Source of the DNA: Polynucleobacter sp.
Lineage (GTDB): Bacteria; Pseudomonadota; Gammaproteobacteria; Burkholderiales; Burkholderiaceae
Assembly: GCA_023254115.1 (NCBI GenBank)
Contig: JALQYK010000108.1
Coordinates: 1 to 33,547, forward strand
Reading direction: 5' to 3'
Length of the DNA stretch: 33,547 nt
The notes under the pieces were generated by a model, which searched no databases, had not been told where the DNA came from, and was given only the letters and a program-made list of their open reading frames with translations. The position numbers and the translations under genes are program-made. Below, piece after piece: positions 22,651 to 30,618 of the stretch (positions are counted from its first letter, which is position 1; each line of letters begins with the position of its first letter).

Positions 22651-24825
22651 TTAAAAATCGAATGTTGCTGTTGCTCTAAATAATCTTGGTGCGCCTGGGT
22701 ATAAAGTATTCGATCCAAATGATTGACTTACATCGCGCCAGTAGAACTTGTTAAGAATATTTTCCACGTATAGTCTATAAGTTGATTGGGTGCCCCCCAC
22801 TTTAGCAACATATTTAATTCCGGCATCAAATTTGCTGTAGCCTGGAGCTTTAATACTATTATCTAAGGTAATGCCTTTACTGGATGTGTAAGTCCAGCCC
22901 CCTTGAATACTCATATTTTCAATATCGGGTAGCAAATAATCAGCATATGCCGTTGTGTGAATTTTGGGGATGCCAATTGCCTGCGCACCATTTTGAAGTG
23001 AATCTGATGCCCCAGACTGTTTGGCTTGTACATACATCATGCTAGCTAAAATATTCAAACGTTTAGTGATTTTTTGGGAGAGAGATGCTTCAAATCCAGT
23101 GTTCTTGATGTGACCCTCTTGAACATAATCATATTTAAAATCGCTGCCATAGTTAGTTGCGAATTCATTTGGCCTTTTTGCCTGAAATGCTGCGAATGTT
23201 AATAATGAATCGGGGTTAATAGCGAATTTGCTACCAATTTCAATTTGTTTTGTTTTCTTGGGATCTAAAACTCTAGAGTTTCTGAAGCTATCAGGAAGAG
23301 CAATAGTTCCTGGCTCTACGCCTTCGCTATAGCTAATATAGGTTGTTAATTGATTGGTGATTTTATAACTTGTGCCAATTTGCGGTAATAACCAATTTTT
23401 ATTTAAGCTTGCTTGTTCTGTGCCTGTGTACACATCATATGCAGTTTGTCGCATATTCATGGCCCTTAGACCGAGGAATAGTTTTATCCTTTCCGTTAGG
23501 TTAATTTGATCGTGACCAAAAAGGCTGGTTTGAGAATGATCAAGAATTCTAAATATGGGGCCGGTAGAGTAGGTGGATGGTGAAATATTGCTATTTAGGC
23601 TATAAATATTATCGTAGCCATTGCGTGCTAGGCTATTGGGGTCGCTTCCGTAAACAGAAGAACCTTTTTCTACTATACGCTTAAGTTCTGAAATTCCAAG
23701 CGTCCAATTATGTTTTAGATTATTAATAATGTTAGAACCATTAAAACCTAACTGAAGTTGATCGTTACGTCGTAATTCACCATCACTTCTGAAGTCGTAC
23801 ACATCAAAATCACCGTTAGATCCAAATGTATAGCCATTGCCATTGTCGCTGCCATATGGGTAGGCAATTCGATCGTTAATTTTTGCTTGGCTACGACTTA
23901 AGTTTACAAACATCTTTAAATCGTTATTAATTTCATGATTAACTCTGATTGCAGTATTTAAAGATTTGATTTCTGTCGGCAAAACCCAAGGGTAATGGGA
24001 TAGCATTATGTCTGCTTTTACATTTGGTAACGCTGTGTCACCCAAAAGCATTAAACCAGGTACGGCAAGTTGCTTTTTCTTTTGGTATTCAATGTCAAAT
24101 TGAATATTTGTTTTATTATCAATTTTTGCATCAGCAGCTAAGCTGAAAAAATTTCTCTCCCCTTTTGCATTTTTTACATAGGGTTGATAGTCCTCAGTTG
24201 CCGCATTAATTCTAAATCCTAAAGATTTCGATTCCCCCAAATAGTTACCATAGTCTACGGCGGCATAGCGAGTACCGCGTTCACTTAATCCAACTGTTGC
24301 AGAGCTTACTTCTTTTGGCCTTTTGGTGACAAAATTAACCAATCCCCCGGGAGAGGCTGCACCAGCTTGCATGGCACCGACGCCTTTAAGTATTTCGAGC
24401 CGTTCTTTATTTTCAAACGCAATATTTTGTTCGCCAGTAGCTGACATACCGTTGATGCGATAGCTAGTTGCCAGGTCTAATGGAAACCCCCTAATATATA
24501 AATTTTCATAGTACCCAACAGGAGCGTAATAATCGCCAACAGATGCATCTGAACGTACCGCATCTGACATCGTTCTAGCATGTTTATCATCTAAGAAATC
24601 TTTTGTAATTACAGTTACTGATGTGGGTATATCTTTTAATTGAGTTTCCTGTGTACCACCAGGACCAGCGATCATTGCAGATTTGGCAACATAACCAGTA
24701 CCTTTTTCCCCAGTAATAACCACTGGTGATAATACGGTATCGCTTTCTGCTGAAACGTAAGGGTTGATACAAAAAATTAGTGCAGAAGCAACTGCAATAT
24801 TGCTTAGTTTAGGCGTATAAGCCAT
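22651..24825 (-). CDS. TonB-dependent receptor controlled by TPP riboswitch, probable thiamin-related uptake
   Basis: A 724-residue outer-membrane receptor with a signal peptide (ending near VSA), plug (DIPTSVTVITKDFLDDK, NERL/EILKGVGAMQAGAASPGGLVNFVTKRP) and a barrel ending TATFDF. By sequence it looks like the ferrichrome/siderophore receptor superfamily. A TPP riboswitch in its leader argues instead for thiamin, TPP or a precursor as substrate, as seen for TonB receptors under THI elements in other proteobacteria. The RBS GAGGAGAT (complement of 24830-24837) has 8-nt complementarity to the predicted small RNA linker. Its neighbour operon encodes TPP-dependent AcoAB and a thiamine-binding protein, which fits. 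Confidence 0.87.
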   Translation of the reverse strand: MAYTPKLSNIAVASALIFCINPYVSAESDTVLSPVVITGEKGTGYVAKSAMIAGPGGTQETQLKDIPTSVTVITKDFLDDKHARTMSDAVRSDASVGDYYAPVGYYENLYIRGFPLDLATSYRINGMSATGEQNIAFENKERLEILKGVGAMQAGAASPGGLVNFVTKRPKEVSSATVGLSERGTRYAAVDYGNYLGESKSLGFRINAATEDYQPYVKNAKGERNFFSLAADAKIDNKTNIQFDIEYQKKKQLAVPGLMLLGDTALPNVKADIMLSHYPWVLPTEIKSLNTAIRVNHEINNDLKMFVNLSRSQAKINDRIAYPYGSDNGNGYTFGSNGDFDVYDFRSDGELRRNDQLQLGFNGSNIINNLKHNWTLGISELKRIVEKGSSVYGSDPNSLARNGYDNIYSLNSNISPSTYSTGPIFRILDHSQTSLFGHDQINLTERIKLFLGLRAMNMRQTAYDVYTGTEQASLNKNWLLPQIGTSYKITNQLTTYISYSEGVEPGTIALPDSFRNSRVLDPKKTKQIEIGSKFAINPDSLLTFAAFQAKRPNEFATNYGSDFKYDYVQEGHIKNTGFEASLSQKITKRLNILASMMYVQAKQSGASDSLQNGAQAIGIPKIHTTAYADYLLPDIENMSIQGGWTYTSSKGITLDNSIKAPGYSKFDAGIKYVAKVGGTQSTYRLYVENILNKFYWRDVSQSFGSNTLYPGAPRLFRATATFDF

Positions 24826-24872
24826 CGTTATCTCCTCAAGGTTATACGATGGCGAGTTAGGGGATGCGATTT

Positions 24873-24960
24873 CGGACGCTTCCCTGCGCTCGCATTATCG
24901 AGATCAGGTTCAACGGGTTTTTCTCACCTATTTTGCTTACGCAAAACGGGACCCCGAGCT
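24873..24960 (-). promoter_or_regulatory. TPP (THI-box) riboswitch
   Basis: Read on the minus strand the segment holds, in order, CTCGGGGTCCCG, a small variable stem, GGTGAGA, ACCCGTTGAACCTGATCT, CGATAATGCGAGCGCAGGGAAGCG. These are the conserved TPP-aptamer elements (compare E. coli thiM), with only a G for C change in the CTGAGA box. It ends about 50 nt before the receptor start, leaving room for a translational expression platform near the GAGGAG RBS. TPP binding should lower receptor expression. Confidence 0.95.
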
Positions 24961-25060
24961 TTTATCTAAAAAAATAGATAACTTAGTGTACTCTAAAAGA
25001 CAACTTTTGTACTTTTTTTATGTGAATTTTTAAAATTATTCCCATAAATATTTGAATAAT

Positions 25061-25300
25061 TTAACGAGAAAAGATCCAATTTTTTTGGCACTCTTTATCT
25101 CGCGATATTCTGAGGTATTTAACACCTTCGCTAGTGTTGTAGCTGCATACTTTGCTGCCTACACTACCAGTGGACTCTTGTACTAAATAACCATTTAATT
25201 CATGAGAGTCATTTGGGGATGGTGCTGGTTTGGTTGTGGGGACGCCATTTCCTTGCGCTAACACGGCAATAAATATAATTAATAAGGGGTAGATATACAT
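25061..25300 (-). CDS. Small secreted hypothetical protein
   Basis: A 79-residue product with a signal-peptide-like N-terminus (MYIYPLLIIFIAVLAQG), then a Pro/Ser-rich stretch and a short body with two Cys (Cys52, Cys71) that could pair. No family is recognised and the RBS is not clear. It lies 23 bp after the SDR gene in the same direction and may be cotranscribed. Its 3' end faces the TPP riboswitch region across about 100 bp. Confidence 0.5.
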   Translation of the reverse strand: MYIYPLLIIFIAVLAQGNGVPTTKPAPSPNDSHELNGYLVQESTGSVGSKVCSYNTSEGVKYLRISRDKECQKNWIFSR

Positions 25301-25323
25301 GTTTGGTTTTTTGAGTACTCGGG

Positions 25324-26064
25324 CTAAATTTGGCCCAGTCCCCCGTCAACGACAATTTCTGCGCCAGTCATGAAGGCAGAATCGCTACAACCTAGAAATA
25401 GTACGGCGTTAGCTATGTCTTCAGTTGTGCCAAAACGTTTTAATGGTATGCCAGACATAATATGATCAGCGACATTCTTTAATTCATCATCTGGCAAACC
25501 CAAGCGGCCAAAAATAGGTGTAAAAGTTGGTCCAGGGCTAACTGCATTCACCCTAATTTTTTTATCTAATAAATCTGCGGCAAAGCTTCTTGCCAATGAT
25601 CTAACTGCTGCTTTTGTAGCAGAGTAAATGCTGTTGCCAGCCCAGGCTTTATGGTTTAAGACGGAGCTTGTTAGAACAATCGCTGCATCAGAATTCATGT
25701 GGGGAATGGATTTTTGCACTGTAAAAAATAATCCCTTAATGTTGGTGTCTACGATTTCATCGTACAACGCTTCAGTAGTCTCAAGTAGTGGAATTGATTT
25801 ATAGATTCCAGCATTCGCGAACAGTAAATCAATTTTCCCTAGTGAGCTAGCAACTTCTCTGTAGAAGTTGTCAATATCCAATAAATTTGAAACATCCACT
25901 TTAATTGCTAAAAATCCATATTGATCTGCAACCTGATTTAGGGTTTTTAAGTCTCTGCCACAAATTGCAACTTTTGCGCCCTCTGTGCTAAGTTTTTTTG
26001 CTGTTTCTAACCCAATTCCACTATTGCCACCAGTAATGACAGCAACTTTATTTTTATAGCGCAT
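25324..26064 (-). CDS. Short-chain dehydrogenase/reductase
   Basis: A 246-residue classical SDR. It has the cofactor motif TGGNSGIG (11-18), the NAG motif (84-86), a Ser in LTSS, Tyr147-x3-Lys151 in YSATK, and a C-terminal MTGAEIVVDGGLGQI. It should reduce or oxidise a small carbonyl/alcohol with NAD(P)H. I chose ATG 26064, because GGGGGAA lies just upstream, over the ATG at 26076. It follows ohr by 37 bp and is probably in the same operon. Substrate unknown. Confidence 0.9.
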   Translation of the reverse strand: MRYKNKVAVITGGNSGIGLETAKKLSTEGAKVAICGRDLKTLNQVADQYGFLAIKVDVSNLLDIDNFYREVASSLGKIDLLFANAGIYKSIPLLETTEALYDEIVDTNIKGLFFTVQKSIPHMNSDAAIVLTSSVLNHKAWAGNSIYSATKAAVRSLARSFAADLLDKKIRVNAVSPGPTFTPIFGRLGLPDDELKNVADHIMSGIPLKRFGTTEDIANAVLFLGCSDSAFMTGAEIVVDGGLGQI

Positions 26065-26101
26065 AAATTCCCCCATTTTTTGCTCACAAATTAGATAGAA
26101 C

Positions 26102-26530
26102 TTATTTGATAGAAATGTCTACCAAAATATTTCCTCTTGTTGCGTTTGAGTATGGACAAACTTGATGTGCTGCATCCACTATTTCTTTGGAGATGGTCTT
26201 GTCCAGTCCTGGTAAGTCAATGACTAATCTAACTGCAATACCAAAACCTTGTGCGATTGGGCCAATATCGACTTGCGCATCAATTGCAACATTATTCGGC
26301 ACAGTAATCTTTTTTTGTTCAGCAACAAATTTAATTGCACCAATGAAGCAAGCTGAGTAACCAGCAGCAAATAGTTGTTCAGGATTTGTAGCGCCACCAA
26401 AACCACCCATTTCTTTAGGCGGAGTCATGTTGATTTCTAAAACTTTATCGCTACTCACTGATTTTCCATCCCTGCCACCGGTTGTATGTGTTTTAGCAGT
26501 GTATAAAACCGTATCTAAAGTTATTGTCAT
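26102..26530 (-). CDS. ohr: Organic hydroperoxide resistance protein Ohr (OsmC family)
   Basis: A 142-residue Ohr: N-terminal LYTAKTHTTGGRDG, the peroxidatic Cys61 in GYSACFIGAI, the resolving Cys125 in HQVCPYSNATRGN, and Arg20/Glu51 in their usual places. It detoxifies organic hydroperoxides using a Cys-Cys thiol mechanism. AAGGA lies ahead of the ATG. A palindrome 30 bp upstream is a likely repressor site. Confidence 0.93.
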   Translation of the reverse strand: MTITLDTVLYTAKTHTTGGRDGKSVSSDKVLEINMTPPKEMGGFGGATNPEQLFAAGYSACFIGAIKFVAEQKKITVPNNVAIDAQVDIGPIAQGFGIAVRLVIDLPGLDKTISKEIVDAAHQVCPYSNATRGNILVDISIK

Positions 26531-26560
26531 GTGCTTATCCTTGTAGTTAATTTATTAAAG

Positions 26561-26578
26561 ACCATTCAATAGAATGGT
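26561..26578. promoter_or_regulatory. Palindromic operator candidate upstream of ohr
   Basis: ACCATTC-AATA-GAATGGT is a perfect 7-bp inverted repeat, 30 bp before the ohr start. It is typical in size for a MarR/OhrR- or TetR-type repressor. No regulator gene is seen nearby. Confidence 0.55.
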
Positions 26579-26665
26579 ACAGTGATAATGTAAAGTTTGC
26601 TTATGTAGTGATGAGTACGTCAATTCTTTGTGTTATCTCATTTGGCACCCTTTGAGGACTTATTT

Positions 26666-27076
26666 ATGTTCACTCGCACACTAAAGTTATTGCTAAAGCA
26701 GATAATATTGCTTACGTTGATATTGCCAAAATTTGCCATGGGTGATGAAGATATGACGACGTATAAAGTTCTTAACTATGTGGGCGAAAGTTCTTGTGTA
26801 TTTCGAACCCTTAAAGATCGTGTGGCTGTAAGTCAGCCCAGAATTATGGGATACACGCCATATATATGGAAAGATAAATTTGATGATATTCCATCTATAG
26901 GCACTATAGATGGAATGCTTCCTGATGGTAAAAAAATAATGACATTTATTGTTTCTTCAACAAATTCAAAAGCTTCAAAAATACAAGTGACATTACAAGA
27001 CCTATCTAAAAGCAATATTGACATCATAGATAGTATCTTCAGGACATTTGATCCAAACTCCTGTGCGCCAAAATAA
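26666..27076 (+). CDS. Secreted hypothetical protein
   Basis: A 136-residue protein from ATG 26666, chosen because GAGGA lies seven bases upstream; an in-frame GTG at 26630 gives a poor leader. A signal peptide (TLKLLLKQIILLTLILPKFAMG) precedes a mainly beta body with Cys in SSCVFR and near the end in NSCAPK, likely a disulfide. No family is recognised. Confidence 0.65.
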   Translation: MFTRTLKLLLKQIILLTLILPKFAMGDEDMTTYKVLNYVGESSCVFRTLKDRVAVSQPRIMGYTPYIWKDKFDDIPSIGTIDGMLPDGKKIMTFIVSSTNSKASKIQVTLQDLSKSNIDIIDSIFRTFDPNSCAPK

Positions 27077-27093
27077 AAGTTTGAGGCATTAAA

Positions 27094-27459
27094 TTAGCTA
27101 CATACCTTTTTCTTTAGCTCAAACTCTAATGTTCCAGGCAGAATAAAAAAAACTTTAGAAGCTTTTTGACTTGATTTAACCATTTGACCTGTAGCCATTT
27201 TTTTTGAAAATGCCTGCCAAGATAGTACTTCTATAGTGCCTAGGCGACAGTCAATCTGAACTGTAGATAAGGTAGATATCACACCCTCTTCGGGCTCGCT
27301 TGCGTTATTCAACACATTTACTTTTCTATCAAATCCGTGAATTTCTATAGCAGATGAGTCGTAGTAATTGGTACCTGCCTCATCATCAAAAATGACCCAG
27401 TTATTAGCATATGCAATCTTTGTGAAAAAGATCAAAAAAACTAGTATGTACTTTTTCAT
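27094..27459 (-). CDS. Secreted protein resembling surface-adhesin protein E family
   Basis: A 121-residue protein starting at ATG 27459; the in-frame TTG at 27471 is less likely. A signal peptide (MKKYILVFLIFFTKIAYA) precedes a small beta domain with NWVIFDDEAGTNYYDSSAI, a VNVLNN strand, and paired Cys (VQIDCRLG and the terminal CS). This pattern fits the small surface-adhesin E-like proteins (PF16747), which are common and mostly uncharacterised. Its start lies 17 bp after the next upstream gene, so they are probably cotranscribed. Confidence 0.6.
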   Translation of the reverse strand: MKKYILVFLIFFTKIAYANNWVIFDDEAGTNYYDSSAIEIHGFDRKVNVLNNASEPEEGVISTLSTVQIDCRLGTIEVLSWQAFSKKMATGQMVKSSQKASKVFFILPGTLEFELKKKVCS

Positions 27460-27475
27460 TTGGAAGACCAAAAAA

Positions 27476-27871
27476 CTATTTTATTAACTTGCACAATGTT
27501 GTGGTTTGAGTTTTTTTATCAAAGAATTTTGTATTGAAATCTACTTCTTGATCGTTATCTTTTTTGAGAATAATTTCATTCTCCTTTTCTTTGTCTAACC
27601 AAGTTAGCTTTTGAGTTCTACTTTCAAACTTGGCTTGGTAACTATCAATAATTTTTGCATGAGCAGGTTGACCAGTAAATTCAAATACCCAAGGCCCTTT
27701 TCTTACGATGTTATTGATGCCAATTTGTAATCCATTGGTACATTGAAATAATAAACTTGTTTTGACTAGGTCTGCATCCGGGTCATTTCTAGCCTCTACG
27801 GATGTAAGGTTTGTTCCCCATAACATTAAAAGTAATATGAAACTTCTTAAAGAAATAAGCTTAAGTAGCAT
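27476..27871 (-). CDS. Secreted hypothetical protein
   Basis: A 131-residue protein with a signal peptide (MLLKLISLRSFILLLMLWGTNLTSVEA) and a small beta-rich body with two Cys (FQCTNG, TLCKLIK) suited to a disulfide. No family is recognised. It shares a likely transcript with the next gene. Confidence 0.65.
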   Translation of the reverse strand: MLLKLISLRSFILLLMLWGTNLTSVEARNDPDADLVKTSLLFQCTNGLQIGINNIVRKGPWVFEFTGQPAHAKIIDSYQAKFESRTQKLTWLDKEKENEIILKKDNDQEVDFNTKFFDKKTQTTTLCKLIK

Positions 27872-28010
27872 GATTAATTAGTTGCTCCAAAGTTAAGTTA
27901 TATGTCAATTGTTAAACATTGCTTGGTTCTTAGCCTGTCACCTTAACATAAGAAACCGCAAAACAATAACCCGTTGAACTTGTCAGGCTTTAGAGGTAAA
28001 TCTGCGTTTG

Positions 28011-28026
28011 TGAGACAAGTGTTTCA
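28011..28026 (+). promoter_or_regulatory. Candidate activator site for DUF1097 promoter
   Basis: TGAGACA-AG-TGTTTCA has the same 7-2-7 architecture as the acoX site (TGATACA-TA-TGTTTCA). It ends 97 bp before the sigma-54 GG. Confidence 0.6.
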
Positions 28027-28121
28027 TTTGTACTGATAAATTGAATCGCTACATAAGGTAAATAATATTTTCAATATATGCAAATATTCATATAAATCAA
28101 TTGATTAAAACTTGTTAAGTT

Positions 28122-28139
28122 TAGGCACATAAATTGCAC
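28122..28139 (+). promoter_or_regulatory. Sigma-54 promoter of DUF1097 gene
   Basis: TAGGCACATAAATTGCAC has GG at 28124-28125, ten bases, and GC at 28136-28137. It is the closest to consensus of the set (GGCAC and TTGCA). Predicted start near 28149. Confidence 0.82.
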
Positions 28140-28161
28140 ATAGTTTTTTAATGGTTAGGTG

Positions 28162-28186
28162 AATCGGTCTTATAACCCGATTTTTC
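28162..28186 (+). other. Leader hairpin before DUF1097 gene
   Basis: AATCGG (28162-28167) pairs with CCGATT (28177-28182), followed by TTT. It sits between the predicted start and the ATG and could attenuate transcription. With six pairs it is weak. Confidence 0.35.
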
Positions 28187-28211
28187 AATTTAAATGACGC
28201 TTGGAGAGAAA

Positions 28212-28685
28212 ATGAAACTACTACATGCATTAGCTGTAAGTATTGCCTTACTTGTTGGCTTATGGGTATACATTAGTATTGGTTTGCCAGATTTGAAATT
28301 TTATCCATGGATAGGCTTTGTAGCTTGGGCTGCATTTTTTGCTGGCGGGGGTGGTACGGTAGGTTTTATTAAACCTTTAGGGGCAAGTTTGGCTGGCATT
28401 TTATTAACAGCTTTAACAATGTATGGGGTTGGCGTAGCGGGTGGCAGTCTGATATCCCTTATTATCTTAGTATCAATTCTTGCTTTGATTTTGGTGTTAA
28501 TTGCTGACATCAGTTATTTTTCATACACACCAGCTGCATTTTTGGGAGCAGCAACATTTTTTGGGTCAGGCGGAAAACCGGACGAGAGTATCATTTATGT
28601 AATTTTGTCTTGGCTAGCCGGTTTAACTCTAGGTTATCTATCAGAAGTTTTGGGAAAAAAGATGGCAAAAAAAGAAATTGCATAA
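28212..28685 (+). CDS. DUF1097-family membrane protein
   Basis: A 157-residue integral membrane protein with about five hydrophobic helices and Gly-rich turns (FFAGGGGTVGFIKPLGASLAG, FLGAATFFGSGGKPDES). This matches the DUF1097 family, whose function is not established. I chose ATG 28212 because GGAGAG lies five bases upstream; ATG 28194 has no RBS. It has its own sigma-54 promoter and upstream site like those of the aco genes, so it may belong to the same regulon, perhaps as a transporter or channel. It ends at a bidirectional terminator. Confidence 0.85.
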   Translation: MKLLHALAVSIALLVGLWVYISIGLPDLKFYPWIGFVAWAAFFAGGGGTVGFIKPLGASLAGILLTALTMYGVGVAGGSLISLIILVSILALILVLIADISYFSYTPAAFLGAATFFGSGGKPDESIIYVILSWLAGLTLGYLSEVLGKKMAKKEIA

Positions 28686-28713
28686 TTGAACTCGAGATGA
28701 CCTTGTCTAAATA

Positions 28714-28747
28714 AATTATGGGCTCTCCAAAAGAGCCCATAATTTTA
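28714..28747. terminator. Bidirectional terminator between DUF1097 gene and HExxH gene
   Basis: AATTATGGGCTC (28714-28725) pairs perfectly with GAGCCCATAATT (28733-28744), followed by TTT. It lies between two convergent genes. Confidence 0.88.
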
Positions 28748-28759
28748 AATTTGTATTAG

Positions 28760-29239
28760 TCACTTCACTAGGATTGGCTCAATCTTGATATTGCCTTGTT
28801 TAGCATCTTGCACGTCAGAGCAAGTCATATACGCTAAGCTGTCACCAAAACGATCAAATAAGCCATTGTTCAATAAAAACTTATTCTGGACCGCATAAGC
28901 AAGTTTTTCTGATCTAACTGTATTGTCGCAATCACTAAAGATGGTGTCGCCAAACTTTTTGTATTGCAGTACATGAACCATTTCATGAAGAAGAAATGAT
29001 AAATCTCTAGTTGAATCTAAATCCAAGGTATTTTTTAAGAAAATAGTATTTTTAGGAATGTCATAAAAAGCCACCATGCCAGAGCATTCATCTGGCTCGG
29101 TAGGGCATTGCATGGTGACAATTTCTTCTTGAGAGATGCTTTTAACAGCAGCCATTTGCTCAGCAGGAATAGCTGGCAAACCAGATAAACGCGATGCTGC
29201 AATCATCAAGCTAACCATCACTGATTCAGTGATCATCAT
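28760..29239 (-). CDS. HExxH zinc-peptidase-like hypothetical protein
   Basis: A 159-residue protein with FLLHEMVHVLQ, an HExxH zinc motif, near residue 83 and four Cys that could form disulfides (QCPTEPDEC, DCDNT, TCSD). The N-terminus is hydrophobic enough for export (SVMVSLMIAASRLSGLPAIPA). Families with this pattern (such as DUF6647) are uncharacterised. AAAGAGG precedes two consecutive ATG codons. It is last in the minus-strand cluster, after the lipoprotein. Confidence 0.7.
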   Translation of the reverse strand: MMITESVMVSLMIAASRLSGLPAIPAEQMAAVKSISQEEIVTMQCPTEPDECSGMVAFYDIPKNTIFLKNTLDLDSTRDLSFLLHEMVHVLQYKKFGDTIFSDCDNTVRSEKLAYAVQNKFLLNNGLFDRFGDSLAYMTCSDVQDAKQGNIKIEPILVK

Positions 29240-29343
29240 TGCCTCTTTATAAGAATGGTTTTATTAACTTCGATTACCTTGTAACGATTCTATGGCGAAA
29301 CTAAATTCTTTGCAGACGACCTAATTAAATCAATTGAACTAGC

Positions 29344-30063
29344 TTATTTAACGCTGATTAAGTTGTAGCTAAGCTTGCCACCGGTCATGGCGTAGCCGGG
29401 TACGGTTTCTTCACGGTCAAACTTAACCAGGCCAACACCTTTGCAATAGTACTCATTGCTGACCAATGGCACATCACTGAAGCCATTCACTGGGTCTGTA
29501 AAGATTTTGATTGAGGCAGTGCCTTGTACATGAATACAGTCTGTGAACTTTCCAAAAGGCACCTCAACCTCTTGATTCAGGGCCTCGACGCGATAAGTCA
29601 TGATGGCTTTGTGAGAGTTTTTCAGATGGTAGGGGAACTCATTGGGGTGTCTCACTAAATACGGCACTGTTAGAGCGTCCCATGTTGTGCCAACCTGTAT
29701 AGGATTCTTCAGAATGTATCGTTTCTCGGGATCCAAGATGGCTTGTTCTTGATTATCCAAACGACTGGCCACCCTATAGATACCTGTGTCATCCTTTCGG
29801 AGATAGTACTCAACACCATCAGCGCTACGACGTACCCAGGTAGTCTCTCTATCAAAGGTAATCTTTCTGTCAGTGGATAGAGTAATTGTTGGGTGTATCT
29901 CAGGATCTTTCATCTCTGTTTCTACCTCATAAACCCAAACCTTGCCAGGATTCAATGGGAAATAGTCGGAAGAATCAATTTCTGATTTGCTACAAGATAG
30001 TAGCGACATAGCTGTTGCTAACAGCAGTGCCTTGGGTGAGTATTGTTTGATTAAATTAATCAT
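29344..30063 (-). CDS. Lipoprotein, hypothetical
   Basis: A 239-residue protein with a lipoprotein signal (LLATAMSLLSC, lipobox LLSC with Cys24). The mature part is beta-rich: YFPLNPGKVWVYEVETE, repeated strands, and GTTWDALTVPY. The YFPLNxGxxWxYE opening is common in secreted beta-sandwich lipoproteins of unknown function. Export to the outer membrane is expected because Ser-Lys follow the Cys. GAGG lies seven bases before ATG 30063. It lies 42 bp after the two-helix protein gene in the ExbB-like cluster. Confidence 0.75.
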   Translation of the reverse strand: MINLIKQYSPKALLLATAMSLLSCSKSEIDSSDYFPLNPGKVWVYEVETEMKDPEIHPTITLSTDRKITFDRETTWVRRSADGVEYYLRKDDTGIYRVASRLDNQEQAILDPEKRYILKNPIQVGTTWDALTVPYLVRHPNEFPYHLKNSHKAIMTYRVEALNQEVEVPFGKFTDCIHVQGTASIKIFTDPVNGFSDVPLVSNEYYCKGVGLVKFDREETVPGYAMTGGKLSYNLISVK

Positions 30064-30105
30064 TATGTGGCCTCATGAGTTGGTATGTTGAGATACAACT
30101 CGGGG

Positions 30106-30618
30106 TTATTTTTCTGGAAGTTGCGGTGCTGGTAAGTCGCCTAATCTCACTTTAGGTGGTTCGTCACCGCCAGATCTCAACCAGTTATTGCTTTTAGGTC
30201 CACGTAATGGCTCTAAGCTACCAATTTGAGAATTACCATTACGAGTCTTCTTCATACCATCTTCAAATAAGCTATGAAGACCTTTCTCATAGGGGAATCT
30301 AAATGCCCTAGGCTCACCTTGTGGCTTGTTATCAACCAACTCTTGTAACCAAACAAAGATTTCACCTTTGGTTTTATCTTTTACAGGTTCTTCAATCACG
30401 GCTGCTAGTAAAACAAATTTAGGCGGAATAGAGTCAGCAGTCGCCCAGCCTTGCGTCATCTTTAAAGCATCAAAGCTAATAAAGTATGCGGCGCTTGTAA
30501 AGATTACAAGCAGCAATTTTGCTTTTTTATTGATGGTGCTAAACAAACAAATACAGAGCAACAAAAAGCCCAGTACTGCAAAACCAATGGATAAAGTCAG
30601 AATGACGTTGGCGTTCAT
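30106..30618 (-). CDS. Two-helix membrane protein of the ExbB-like cluster
   Basis: A 170-residue protein with two N-terminal membrane helices (about 5-28 and 33-50) followed by a soluble tail of about 120 residues with KFVLLAAVIEEPVKDKTKGEIFVWLQEL and a C-terminal Pro-rich end. No family is recognised. Its ATG overlaps the stop of the ExbD-like gene (ATGA, 30615-30618), so translation is coupled and the two products may form one complex. Confidence 0.7.
   Translation of the reverse strand: MNANVILTLSIGFAVLGFLLLCICLFSTINKKAKLLLVIFTSAAYFISFDALKMTQGWATADSIPPKFVLLAAVIEEPVKDKTKGEIFVWLQELVDNKPQGEPRAFRFPYEKGLHSLFEDGMKKTRNGNSQIGSLEPLRGPKSNNWLRSGGDEPPKVRLGDLPAPQLPEK

Noticed and set aside
26643-26660. 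TTTGGCACCCTTTGAGGA as a sigma-54 promoter
   Set aside because: GGCAC is present, but the base pair twelve positions on is GG, not GC. It is the RBS region of the gene at 26666.
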